In this document: positions 24,454 through 35,625 of the stretch, in pieces
How the letters are laid out: each line of letters begins with the position of its first letter
Position numbering within the stretch: the stretch's first letter is position 1
Source of the DNA: Paramacrobiotus metropolitanus
Lineage: Eukaryota; Tardigrada; Eutardigrada; Parachela; Macrobiotidae
Length of the DNA: 64,000 bases
Assembly (NCBI RefSeq): GCF_019649055.1
Contig: NW_026570224.1
Span: forward strand, 1,984,001 to 2,048,000
Direction: 5' to 3'
Made by a program: the position numbers and the translations under genes
Notes under the pieces: generated by a model
Seen by the model: the letters and a program-made list of their open reading frames with translations, nothing else
Told to the model about the DNA's origin: nothing
Database searches by the model: none

Positions 24454-26565
24454 TTAATTTTTATTAAAAACGTGCACACCAAGAAATTTCATAGGATCAC
24501 TCGATATATCCGGAATTTTTACGCCGTTAATTTCGAACGCCGTTTCGCACGAAATACCATTTGAAAGAGAAAAGCAACGACACTTGTCGGCATTTAAAGT
24601 CAGGCCAATAGAATTCATATGGCCATTCACATCACGGATTAATCGGCTCATGCTGGTTTTGTTATTGCAAATAAGCGTTAAATCGTCTGCAAAAGCCATA
24701 CCGACAATTTTTTCCTGTGGAAGTGCATCAAGTGCTATTCCGCATTTTTTATTTTTACTTTCTTCGAGATATTCAAGGATACAATTAAAAATAATAAGAA
24801 ACAATGCACAACTCATGGTGTCACCTTGAAATAAACCTACGTTAAACGGTATAGGTTTAGAAAATTTATTATTATGTTGAATTTTTACAGAAAGTCCGGT
24901 ATAGTAATTATCAATATAAGATATTAAATATTGAGGGAGATTATAGCGACGAAGTGCAGCCAGAAGCACTTCCTTCCTGACAGACCCATACGCATTAGTA
25001 ACATCCAGCCAGGTTATGTGCATTACCCGCCTTTTATCCCGTTGCTGCTCTATCAATTTCAGCAGCTTCATCGAATGTTCTCCACAACCGTTAGTCGCTT
25101 CTACAAACCCCTTCTGTACATCGGTATTAATTATATTATTTTTAATGCAATACGACATTAGCCGTTTCGAAATAACAGAATGAAATACTTTTCCAATACA
25201 GCTTGTCAAAGTAATTGGGCGATAATTACCCGGCATAGAGGCGTCGCCTTTTTTATACAAAAGCACAGTTTTACCCACTTTCCACGAAGAGCATGCGGTA
25301 CCGGTTGACAATAGCCTATTGAACATGTTGGCTAAAAACATATGAACAGCCGGATACGGTTTAAGAAACGAATAATTAATGCCATCTAACCCGGATCCTG
25401 CAGACGCATCCTTCTGTGATAAAATATTCTTAATATCGGAAAGCAGAATAAGCGAATTATCGAACGCAGTATTAAAAGAGTTATTTTTCAGTTTATTAAT
25501 CCACGAAAAATTAAGAGGAGAAAGATTTTTAGGATCACAAATATTTTGAAAATGATTTTCAATATCACCCATTTTTAAAGCATCAGGACTGGGAGAAACA
25601 GACGATTTTAATTTTGCATCTATAAAATTCCACTGCCGCTTAGTAAACCACGAATCGTTTTCAGCACGTTCTGCGTTCGAGCGAAGCTGTGAAATTTTTT
25701 CAGAGAGAGTTTTCCTGATTGCTTTAAGATACTTTAATCGCTCCGCATACGACAACAAAAACTCCCTGTTCAAAGTTTTCATCCTGCGTTTATTCCGTTT
25801 AAGTTTATTTATTTCGGTACAAACTGCCTCTCTCTCTCTTAACAACGCTGACGGCACTGCAAATTTAAAATTTTTACCGAAAAATTTACCCTGCGACTGC
25901 TGACACTGTAAAACAGATAATGCATATTCCGCTACACCCCATGAAAATAGTTCGAGACACTCGTGTGGAGCCCTTATACTAAGATCACAAGCTGAAGTAA
26001 GTTGACTGCAGAAATCACCAAGGAAAGAATGAAAACGTACCGGTGCGGACTGATGTAATCTATACCATTTAGGAGGGAGAATTTTCATGCGAGAAGCATT
26101 AGAAGAAATTATAGTATTCAAGTTAACATTAACAGTACCATACACCACGTTATGCACATACTGCTTCAGTCGTTCTTCTTGCCGGATTTGAGGATTCGAC
26201 GTTGAGTTGGGATGATACATGATGGTCCGATGTTGTTGTTGGTGACAAAATAAAGGTTCCGTAGTTTGGTGATGGAATACGGCAGCTTTCACAAGGAAAG
26301 CACCAGTTGAATTACACTTCCGCTTGATAGATGGACATTTACAAGCAAACTTGACCAGCCAGCTCAGAGCAGCAATCGCAAGTGAGCAGCAATCGCAAGT
26401 GAGCAGCAATCGCAAGTGAGCAGCAATCGTGAGAGTACGCCGTACGGGCACACTCTGAAGGCATATCAATCTCGCCCATATGACAAAGTACCTTTGGCAT
26501 TCAGCAGTAATCCCAATTATTCCATCGGTATTCCATATAGCTGTAGACATGACTGTAGCTTCCAT
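24454..26565 (-). pseudogene. Reverse transcriptase portion of the retrotransposon ORF
   Basis: Encodes the polymerase that copies the element RNA at the nicked target. RT fingers and palm motifs are in the expected order: a GLDGIxYxFLK-like segment (about 391-402), N-Y-R-P-I-T-L (447-453), the L-D-V-T-N-A-Y aspartate region (520-526), Q-G-D-T-M-S (580-585), F-A-D-D (625-628), then L-N-A-D-K and F-L-G-V. The usual Y-A-D-D tyrosine is replaced by F, a common natural variant. The frame ends in a TAA at 24456-24454 before the endonuclease, so a full-length product would need readthrough. I infer loss of function by point mutation. Confidence 0.85.
26367..26434. repeat. 17-bp tandem repeat in the 5' region of the retrotransposon
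   Basis: GAGCAGCAATCGCAAGT is repeated three times without change at 26367-26417, followed by a fourth diverged copy. It lies upstream of the likely start of the element protein. Short tandem repeats are common in the 5' untranslated regions of non-LTR elements. Confidence 0.9.
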
Positions 26566-26708
26566 TTAATGTGTCCCGGTATTCTCCGTATTCCGCATGT
26601 ATTCACCAGCGTGTTCTTGGTTTTCATAAATAAAAAATTAGGAAACGCCTTGAATTCGGGCAGAGTGCTTGCGGAATACGTGATAATACCTCGATATTAA
26701 AGCGCATG

Positions 26709-27330
26709 AATGCTGTCTAAGCGGTTCACCATGTGTGACTTTCTGTTCTGACCAGCTCACCACGAGCGTAGCATGACTAGACACATGTATCGGAAGATGC
26801 CCATTCTACATATTTCTAAACCTGATTTTAGTTTTTCGTCCGTTCGTACGGGACGTACTAATAAAGTTAAGCCTGCGATCCGGCCGCACAGTGAGTTTGT
26901 GTTTCTTTATTCTGGCAATCGTAATCATAGCTGCTTCGTGACCTTACGTCTAGCTCCCTGGAAGTGCTGTATAAGCAATCCAGGTGAGATGCTTAAGTGC
27001 ATCGTCGAAACTGAAATACATAAATGTAAATAGCGGACATAAGATTACAACCAAAATATTTACAGATACATGGAATACAGTAGCACAAAAGGGTATCGGT
27101 TTCTTCCGTGGTACGAACAGGGTGACATCTAACCTTTAGTAATATTTAATGTTTTCACACCCCAAAAACGTGAGTTCTTTACGCGGCGAACCTAAAAGGT
27201 CGCTGTGTTGACCTTTAATGACTTTAATTTTCTTCACCTACTCCAAGACCTGAGTTCAACCTGAGAAATCACTGTGGTCTGCACCCTCAGACCCGGGGCC
27301 TCTGACACCGCAAACCCGGAAGGTCACTGA
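26709..27330. repeat. Repeat copy B with one diverged satellite unit
   Basis: Positions 26709-27143 repeat 20737-21284 with an internal deletion of about 110 bp. The sequence then runs into a diverged unit of the palindromic ~80-bp satellite (AAAACGTGAGTTCTTTACGC near 27165). Together copies A and B flank the MITE and the retrotransposon in direct orientation. Either these elements inserted into a repeat-rich cluster or the flanks arose by segmental duplication. Confidence 0.85.
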
Positions 27331-30300
27331 GCTTTATTTTTCTCGGTTAACGCCGATTTCACAGCGAAAGCGGTTTGTAAACCTAGCTTACCTACCACTC
27401 CATATATTATACTATGTCGATGTATTTTCTTTTACAACATGGTTTGTTTGGTCGTACAAGGAAGTGGGAGCAATTCAACCTAAACCTCAACAGTGGATAA
27501 AATTATATTACTGTCAATGCTAATCATATTTTGTGATAGCAGCATGATTTTAAAACCGCCGCCTTTGAAGAAATCAACATTTAAAATGCTTAATTAACGC
27601 TTTTTGTGAGATAGCTTCTTTGGTTCCTTATGTAACGTTTCCCAAAATATGCGGTTTTCTATGTATTTTGATCTTTAAGTGATTTCAAGCATAATAATGA
27701 TTTGCTGTATTTTGATAAAGTATTAAGCGCACCTACTCTTCAACTACAAGTAAAAAAGATAAAACTTTAGGGTGCAAGAAATACTTCAACTTTGGTTCGC
27801 CCAAAAGGCTTAGGTTTTGTTCGTTGTAAAAAATATATTACATTCATCAGAATAATTGGATTTTCAAAAACTCAAGACGATGAACAAGTATTAAACCGAA
27901 GATAAGGGGCAGCTAAACACAGAACGGCGCTTTAACCAGGATTTGATTTGCGTCAGGATGACATTCACAAACTATTTTCGTAGTATCGTAACAGGCCTGT
28001 ATCGTTTGTCGACCAGCATCGTGTACAATTGAAAGTTTTATTGTACTGGTGACCATATCTTAAACTGTGCTGGTGCTACGTTACAAAGAATATATTCGTA
28101 AAATCCGAATTTAACGCCCATCTTTCCCTCAAAATCAATGCTAAAAGCGTCTCCCCGTGCGTACGAAATAGAAGCGCTCACCCTCTTAGTTTATCACTCC
28201 GGGGCGTCAAATCAATTTCGGCGCACCCTGAATCATCGATTCTTGTCCTGATAATTTTAGTGTTTACAGATCAGTGCGTTTGATAACAATAATATCTTTC
28301 TCGTTTAAGCTGCGATATCATAGGCGCGTCACTTAAATATGTTAAATATGCCCCATCCTCTCGTACTAAATGCACATCGCGGCTTTAAGCATCCCTCTCC
28401 CGAAACTCGTAAAAAAATCAAAACCCAATGCGTTTAATTTGGAATTTACAGCAACTGCATCTTTCGATACTTTATCATAAACTGCTTTCGCCGTACAAAC
28501 TGTTAAGAAACGAGTACTATCAACGCAGAGAATGCCGCGCCTACTTATTGAGTTACGATATTACTAGAAGTCCGCCGGCTTTTTAGGTTTAAAAATCTAG
28601 CCGCGATTTGTAAGGTACCGTACAGCATGCGATTTTAACGATAAAACAATATAAAAGTGTTATGAACACAACGCTACTCAGACAAACTCGCCGAACTCCT
28701 AAACCTGACTGACCCTGAGTTTAACTCCTGTTTCTGATGGAGGAGTTGTTCCCTGTTTTTTTTTGCTGTTCACCAATGCAACTTTCAGTGGCCCTATTTG
28801 ACCAGGACAGGGGAGAATCGAGACCCAACCCATCAAATTTTCGTAAAATCCACTGAGATCCGCTTAAAAGTAAATTTCCTTCAGTGCATTAGGAATTTAT
28901 TTGGATCAAACTGGTTTCTGTAAGGACAATACCTTGGCTACATTTTTCACTTAAGCCGGCATTTCGTGTTGCGCCTGTTGCGCAGCAAAAACTGGTAACA
29001 AAAACAGCGAAAAACGAAGTACGTAGCTAAAAAACTGTATTCTTACAGTAAGCTCTCAAAATTTGCTGACCTTATAGCTCAATCGGCGCAATCGCCGTGC
29101 CAACTAACATTTTCCTGTTGGTAATATGTAATGGCAATTTTCTTCCTGAACCAGTCAAAGGTATTCGAACATGACGCACGTAAAAGAATTACGAAAAGAT
29201 TCTGACTTCATCAAGCTGGGATACAATAATTACACAGTTTCATCTGGCCTTACTTTTATCAAGCACGGTTTGTTTTCCTGAAACAAGGTTTATTGTTTTG
29301 GTTAGTCACAAAGATTGTTTATCGAAGTGAGTCTGAACAATTCGCGATGCGATAAGTGATTCATGAGAAATAAACCGAAAACGAAGGCTGAGATTTTTTC
29401 AGCCACCCGTTCAACTCACTTTCCTTAAGCGCCTAAATTGACCAATTCACATATTAAACCACGTGGTAAGCTAGTCACGTGGTTTCCGTCTCGCATTCGC
29501 AGCAGGTGTAGATTACTGTATATTACACAGCTGCATCAATGCTTTTGACTCTACCGAAAATCGTTAGGATTCTGAATATTGTTTCATAAAAATACTGTTT
29601 ATTGCACTGTACTTAATAACTTGCTAGTTTCAACTAAAAATGTGAGTAGAGGAGTCAGCCAACCAGATCATTCGCGAGACAAAGATTTAAATGCGTCTAC
29701 CAGCACGGACCATGCTGACTGCTGACAACTACCACTTTCCAGTTTCCACATATCTGTCAAACAAAGTGCGATCACTATTTTTGATTGCCTCACGTTAATT
29801 AGCTGACTGCAAATTTATTTGCAAATTACAAAACATTATTACAATTAAAGTATATCAGCTAAAGCAAAATCTGCTTTCATTTTTTATTTGTGCTCAGAAA
29901 AAACGTTATGGGTATGGCTCGGTGTGCACTGTGCAGTGTGGCGATGTGCAAGGCCCAGAAAAAGATCCACTGCACGCTTCCATTGCTTTCCTGCTGTTCG
30001 CGGAAATTCGTCCGCGTACATTTTGTAGATTTGTCCTGGGGTTTCAGATATAACGATAGCATAGCTAAATTGCCACCCCGCGATTCGGAACCTGCTGCAT
30101 CCAGAAAAACAACAAATCCACCATGAGCAAGCTGCCTTACTCGACGAAACTCGGCTGTGGACGAATCAGGCGGTTCAAGCCTGTATATCAAACGAGAAAA
30201 TTCCCTGATGCAATTTCCAATAATATCCAGCTATCAGGGCCCTTAACCATTTAAAAAAATCTAAAATCCCTTTTTAAGATCAGAAAGAAAAAGTGAAAAG

Positions 30301-30440
30301 CAGTAAAATACACAGCAAATGCAGGATCAGTCCGCACAATCTACACCTGCTGGACGATATTAGGCAAGCGAACCACGTGACAATCGACCAATAGAATGCT
30401 AGTCCGTCCTATATGTGAATTGGTCAATTATATGTGAATT
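27331..30440. other. Intergenic, no gene recognised
   Basis: About 3.1 kb without a gene I can support. A 104-codon minus-strand frame at 30191-29877 is less AT-rich than its surroundings and could be an isolated exon or mobile-element remnant, but no motif identifies it. A tRNA-like A-box string near 29075 has no fitting arms. Confidence 0.45.
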
Positions 30441-30444
30441 GAAT

Positions 30445-30968
30445 TGGTCGGATTGTCTGCACGCAATAACAAGCGGCCAGACGGCATGACCTTGATTCCT
30501 GTGCGGGAGGGTAAAGCGCTTGTGTGGGACGCGACCTGCTGGGATACTGTGGCGGTGTCTCATGTGCATGCCAGCTCGAAGAAAGCGGGAAGTGTAGCAC
30601 AACTGGCCGAAGCAAGCAAGCGTCGGACATACGATTTCATCGAAGAAATGGGATATCTGTTTTACCCGCTGGCAGTCGAGACGTTCGGGACTTTCGGAAT
30701 GCCTTTTGCCGAGCTGATCCGTTTCGTCGGCCGAAAGATCCGTGAAGTTACAGGCGAACCTCGATCTACCGCCTTTTTTAAGACAACGATTTAGTTTAGC
30801 TGTAATCCGTGGAAATGCTGCAGCTGTTTTTGGTACACTGCCTGCACGTCCGAAGGCCACGAGTGGCTATAACGATTTTGGATGCTTTTTTAATGTTTAA
30901 ATTCGATCATTTTTATTAGTGTAAATCAGCGCAGGCATGTTGTTATGTATACTGGCTGTTGTCGATAA
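30445..30968 (+). mobile_element. Second retroelement endonuclease fragment, frameshifted
   Basis: Homologous to the fragment at 3.05 kb but extending further upstream, to V-G-L-S-A-R-N-N-K-R-P-D-G-M. This copy shows the fuller signature R-P-D, about 14 residues, W-D-A-T, then K-R-R-x-Y, as in PD-(D/E)xK restriction-like endonucleases. The frame is open to about 30780, where a run of six T (five in the other copy) shifts it and a TAG follows at once. Homology nevertheless continues past the shift and into the 3' untranslated part, where both copies share GATTTTGGATG and GTGTAAA...GCGCAGGC. The 3' end runs into an A-rich stretch near 30968-30990. In-frame stops immediately upstream indicate 5' truncation near 30440. 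Confidence 0.75.
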
Positions 30969-31972
30969 AGAAGAAAAAGCGAAAAAAAAACAGCATCTAC
31001 AGACCAATGATTTCAGTTTCTCGTTTTTACACATCCAAACCTTAACACCGCCGCCCGCTTGCCCTAAGGGCGGTTACGACCTTATACTAGTATATTATAA
31101 TTATATAGCTTACCTCTTTTCAAGTGTTGTGTTAACTTCTGGTTATGCGATAGCGATACAGTACGCGCGCTAACCTTAAATGGTCCTTAATCGTTAACCA
31201 TCTACCATGAGCGATTACTAACTAATGAGCAGGTAGCTTCTGTTATTGACTTTATTAATCCTGAAAATGCGATTTTTGAAAAAAAAAAGCCGATGTCGCT
31301 AGCCGAACAGGCAGAACTGACTCCACGGGAGTGCACGGGACAGTCACATACAGTACTCACAACTGACAGCAGTGACAGCACACCGTCACCAAAGAGGAGA
31401 GAGTTCCATTTCCCACGTAGCTGCCCATCTGGGAGGATATGGCTCGTCTTTGTATTGCATTTGAATGATTACAGTACTTTTAATACTCTAGCGTTTTGCC
31501 ATTCCTTTGAAGTTCGAACTTCGAACTTCGAAGTCAGCGCTGCTTGCCTTGCCTCCCGCACTAACCGTGCTGTTTTCGACACAAAATATCGGCGCGCGCT
31601 GTGTAGTAATTTTTCCGGCAGGCGGTGGGGTTGCAACTGCGACAGAGGGTGTTTAGCACCCGAGACCATATGGCTCTGTTGTGTAGAATTTGTAAGGGTA
31701 GTCTTTTTTGTAGAAGCAGTAGTTTAGCCATATGTGTCCTGTCAAGGACGATTTTCGGGTTGGGTGTTTCGATATAAATGAGGCCGCTTTTAAAGTTCTC
31801 AAACGAAATGATTTTGGATTGGAAGTTATCGGATGGGGGAGGTAGGTATTTGCTGGTGATTGGTGGTTTTGTGAAGTATAGTGCGCTGTGGGTATATAAA
31901 AAGAAATCGGAGTGCGGTGGAAATTTAGTTGGTTAAGGGAAGTTGTGAGAAGTTTGTTGTCTGGATTGTGTT

Positions 31973-32042
31973 GTAAGATCTTATTTGATAGTTTGATAGT
32001 AAAGGTTGTAAGATCTTATTTGATAGTTTGATAGTACAGGTT
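31973..32042. repeat. 35-bp tandem duplication
   Basis: GTAAGATCTTATTTGATAGT plus the following 15 bases occurs twice in succession (31973 and 32008) with one difference. It sits in a stretch from about 31.7 to 33.7 kb whose + strand is poor in C. Confidence 0.9.
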
Positions 32043-32980
32043 GTTGTAGTAAGGTGGAGAGTGATTTGGAGTGCCTGGGAAGAGGTATTTGAAGGGATTT
32101 TGGCAGATTTGTGACAAGTAAGGAATATTTGTTTATAGTGAAATTTTTTTTAATTATTGTTTATTTTTTAATGTATTTGGTTTCTTAAGTTACATAGATT
32201 AAGAGATATTAAAGAATAAACAGAGTATTGGCTGGCTTTTGACTTTATGGCAGTGTGGTTCAAAAGGAGAGTTTTAAGGAGGTTAGTTAATTTTTTCTTG
32301 CAATTTTATACAGTATATCTGTATATTCGGATGTTTGGTGTGTAGATGCTGTTGAGAGTACGTTTATGAAGTAGGAAAACTAGGTGTGCATTGGCAGACC
32401 GGAGCGCAGCAGCTTTTCGCTTGTGTGAAAGATAAATAATTTTTAACGTGCTACCAGTAGCACTTTTAGTACTTAACCTTTGTCAATAATTTAACCTACA
32501 AATATAACGAGCCAGGAACATTTTCGTAATGACCTTTGGTAACAACCTTTCGTAACGAACACAGATACATTTTTGCATTGGCGCTGAACTTAAAAGACTT
32601 TCGGTACGATTTAAGAAAGGAAATTGATTTGATTCTACGAAAGATTTATTTAAATGTTATATCATCATTTAGTTTTAGACTGTCAAAAAAAGTTGGAAAT
32701 GAGTGATTTGGATAGGCGGAAGTTAAAATGAAAATTATCTTAAGGTATAGTGAGTTGATTAATAGGGTGGTAGAAATAATATTTATGTTAATAAATGATG
32801 AAAGATATTATGTAAGAAAAGGAAAATATGGAATATATGAAGGAAAATAGAAAATATATTACGGAAAATATGGAAAAGGATATTGTGGTAAAACATAGAA
32901 AGAATAAGTGGCATTACAGGAAATTTATTTGGCATTGTGGAGTTATGTTGTGCAGATATTGTAGTTGATAAAATCAAATT

Positions 32981-33345
32981 GAAGAAACAGGTGGGTGTAG
33001 TGTTCCGTATGGTTTATTGTATAGTATATGGTGCGTATAATGTACTGTAAAGTGGACTGGTTTTATGGTTTGAATCTGGGTATATTATAGAGTAAATATA
33101 TTTATGGATGAACGATTATTTGTGTGGGAAGAAGATATTTTGAAGAAACAGGTGGGTGTCACGATCCGTATGATGTGAAGTCTGTTGTATTTAGGGATTT
33201 TTATTTTACTAAAGCTGGTAAATATTTTGAAGAAACAGGTGGGTGTAATGTTCCGTATCATTCAGTAGTTTAGGGTATTTTGATGCGTTTTGAGATGGGC
33301 GAGTGAAGTTGGAGTTATGAGAGACAGGTGGGTGCAGTATCCCGT
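32981..33345. repeat. Four dispersed copies of a CAGGTGGGTG-containing motif
   Basis: A ~30-bp motif, GAAGAAACAGGTGGGTGTAG continuing as TGTTCCGTAT, occurs at about 32981, 33142 and 33229, with a more diverged copy near 33320. Spacing is irregular (about 160, 88 and 91 bp), unlike a simple tandem repeat. Each copy contains CAGGTG, an E-box of the type bound by Snail or bHLH factors. The cluster lies 270-630 bp upstream of the start codon at 33608, so it could be a promoter-proximal element of that gene; this is inference. Confidence 0.6.
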
Positions 33346-33607
33346 TTAGAGGTTTACAAATGTTTTTTATTGTAGATTAAAATCGGAAAAATTTGGAGAA
33401 CATGATTTTCATTCCGATTTTTTTCCCGATTGTTTGGTTGTATGTTGGAGTTGTTTTTGTATACATGCCATTTCATGCCATTTCAGGTGTATGGTTATTA
33501 TTGGTAAGTGTTTTAATTTAATTTGATTGTGCAAAAATTTTTTTTGCTGGTTTTTTAAGGTATTGAAAGGAAAGTGGGGGACAAGAATTTGGGTAAGTTA
33601 TACAAAG

Positions 33608-34421
33608 ATGGAAAAAAGAGGTGTTAAGCGAAAGTGCGAAAAGAGTAAGAAACCTAAGAAACCGAAGAAACAGATAAAAGAACAAATATTTGGCAGTTCA
33701 AATCTTAATAAAATGATGGTTAATTATTATCCTTGACTGAGCCGAAGCCATCGGAAGTTACATTTGTCTACAAGCTAATAACTGTAATTACGATAGTCAT
33801 GAAGCATAAGGTCATAATTTATATTATAAATTCTTTTGTTATTATAGTTGCAAATCGTTGACGACAGTGGTGTTGTGGATGTTGTGGGATATAATCAAAT
33901 TCAACAGCAATTATTTGGACATTCAGCTGCTGCGCATCAAAGCGGATTGATTGGGATTCACGATTTTTCTGCTATGAATAAGCAATTTCGCGTCATACTG
34001 AAACAGGCTTATACTAATATTGAAGTTAGCAATAAAAACGTTTCATAAATATAACAAGATAATAACACAAGTTATAATTTTTAATTTTTATAAAATATTC
34101 ATTTAGGGTCGGAGCAAAGAAACAATCAGCATTACGTATATGGAAGAAAAAAAGCCAGGTATAACCTTTTTTACGAGAATAAATTAATTATTAATATTCA
34201 AAATTAATAATGAATTTTTATTTTGATAGACGAAATTCCAGGAAGTGCTATGGATATTGTTGTCACTGACGACAATACAACCGTACTGCAGCCTGAATCC
34301 AGCAAACGATCTGTTGGTAAGAATTTAAATATAATCAGTAATTTAAAATTTAATTTTTCTAAATTTATTTATTTACCTTTTATTTGTTTATACAGGAACT
34401 CCGAAGAAACGAAATAAGTGA
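33608..34421 (+). CDS. Unrecognised 150-aa basic protein, five exons
   Basis: Proposed coding exons 33608-33718, 33848-34024, 34107-34158, 34230-34316 and 34396-34421 sum to 453 nt (150 aa). All four introns have GT and AG ends, AT-rich interiors and phases that fit (0, 0, 1, 1), which is unlikely by chance. The N-terminus is very basic (K-R-x-x-K-R-K followed by K-K-P-K-K-P-K-K) and the C-terminus ends T-P-K-K-R-N-K, so nuclear location is plausible. The middle contains a V-D-D-S-G-V-V-D-V-V segment, then a helix-like Q-I-Q-Q-Q-L-F-G-H. Codon use is more AT-rich than in the other three genes. A possible 5' UTR intron ends at the AG just before the ATG. I do not recognise the family. It could also be the end of a longer gene whose first exons lie upstream. 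Confidence 0.6.
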
Positions 34422-34728
34422 ATGGAATAGCATGAACCGTTGCTTTTACTTTGAGATGGACCAATCGTTTTCATTTTTATTGTTGTTATTTGAGCGATTC
34501 ATCAATTTATTACCGCCATTATACCATTTTTTCTAAGTGCATTATAGTTATCTGTGGTATTATTATCTGACAGTGGTGGTGCGGTATTATTATCTATGTG
34601 ATGTAGTTATGTTGAATTACTCGTTTAATACTTGTAAAGTTTGTATCTTAGTATTTTTCTTATACTGAAATACACTATTATTTTGTTATTTTGTATTGGT
34701 TTTGTAGTAATTAACTTTTAAAGTTACC

Positions 34729-34738
34729 AATAAATAAA
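34729..34738 (+). other. Poly(A) signals of the 150-aa protein gene
   Basis: Overlapping AATAAA hexamers (34729-34734 and 34733-34738) lie about 310 nt after the stop. They are in AT-rich sequence, so chance occurrence is possible. Confidence 0.4.
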
Positions 34739-35031
34739 GGACAAAATAAATAAGGCAATTTCTTTGTTTCAAGTTTGAGTAGATCATAATATTTTATAAA
34801 TATGCGACCTACTGAGTCCAAGTAACAACTTATTGGTAGCTGAGAACCTTTAATAATTATCATGGTACGAGTACAAAATATGCATTAGAACAAAACGGCC
34901 TTAACGAAAAGAACAGTTGTATTATGCTATCCTGATCGGGAATCATACCGATTACACAAACCGAAAGTCAGCTGATGTGTGGTAACAATTAGTGAAAATA
35001 GAATTAAAAATTAAGATGTGTAAATTTTAAA

Positions 35032-35588
35032 ATATGCGTCTAACTGCGCCCAACCAGCATTTACTGCCAGTTCGTAGGAGGTAGCAGTTAGAGTCAGGTG
35101 TGTGTTATAAGTATGCGCCCAACTGCGCCCAACCAACACTTACTGCCAGCTCGTAGGAGGTAGCATTTAGAGTCAGGTGTGTGTTATAAGTATGCGCCCA
35201 ACTGCGCCCAACCAACACTTACTGCCAGCTCGTAGGAGGTAGCAGTTAGAGTCAGGTGTGTGTTATAAGTATGCGCCCAACTGCGCCCAACCAACAATTA
35301 CTGCCAGCTCGTAGGAGGTAGCAGTTAGAGTCAGGTGTGTGTTATAAGTATGCGCCCAACTGCGCCCAACCAGCACTTACTGCCAGCTCGTAGGAGGTAG
35401 CATTTAGAGTCAGGTGTGTGTTATAAGTATGCGCCCAACTGCGCCCAACCAACAGTTACTGCTAGCTCGTAGGAGGTAGCAGTTAGAGTCAGGTGTGTGT
35501 TATAAGTATGCGCCCAACTGCGCCCAACCAGCACTTACTGCCAGCTCGTAGGAGGTGGGATTTAGAGTCAGGTGTATGTTATAAATAT
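35032..35588. repeat. 79-bp minisatellite, about seven copies
   Basis: The unit begins near TATGCGCCCAACTGCGCCCA (itself a doubled TGCGCCCAAC) and runs through CTCGTAGGAGGTAGC to GTGTGTTATAAG. Starts of GTATGCGCCC at 35111, 35190, 35269, 35348, 35427 and 35506 give an exact 79-bp period. The first copy (35032) and the last are more diverged. A weak, older relative may lie at 34800-34855. No coding function is suggested. Confidence 0.97.
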
Positions 35589-35625
35589 GCTCAGTTAGTT
35601 TATGTATGTTATAAACTAACTGAGC
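35589..35625. repeat. Perfect 15-bp stem-loop at the end of the minisatellite
   Basis: GCTCAGTTAGTTTAT (35589-35603) is followed after 7 bases by its exact reverse complement (35611-35625). It directly abuts the last minisatellite copy. Confidence 0.9.

Larger units (their letters stand above)
23116..26565 (-). mobile_element. Non-LTR retrotransposon with restriction-like endonuclease, broken by one stop codon
   Basis: The minus strand carries one reading frame of 1150 codons interrupted only by a TAA at 24456-24454. The first part (26565-24454, 703 codons) holds a coiled, basic region (about 240-300) and a reverse transcriptase (about 395-703) with N-Y-R-P-I-T-L, G-L-F-Q-G-D-T-M-S and the catalytic F-A-D-D (625-628). 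After the stop, translation continues in the same frame through a C-x2-C-x8-H-x4-C knuckle (C221, C224, H233, C238 counted from 24408) and a C-P-D-L...A-E-V-T-x-P...K-R-C-R-Y stretch typical of a PD-(D/E)xK restriction-like endonuclease. This order (RT, CCHC, REL endonuclease) marks the early-branching R2/NeSL/CRE-type non-LTR groups. The N-terminal zinc fingers usual in R2 are not seen; the first ~115 codons look non-coding, and Met at 26220 may be the true start. The copy is near-intact, so its insertion was probably recent. Confidence 0.85.

Noticed and set aside
29068-29165. tRNA-like string TATAGCTCAATCGG with a TTCGAAC downstream
   Set aside because: The A-box and B-box-like words are not at workable spacing and no cloverleaf arms can be paired.
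29877-30191. 104-codon minus-strand frame as an exon of an unknown gene
   Set aside because: Slightly protein-like composition only; no recognisable motif and no partner exons found nearby.
31293-31727. 144-codon + frame as a complete gene
   Set aside because: Only its first part looks protein-like; the rest has random composition and there is no supporting gene structure.
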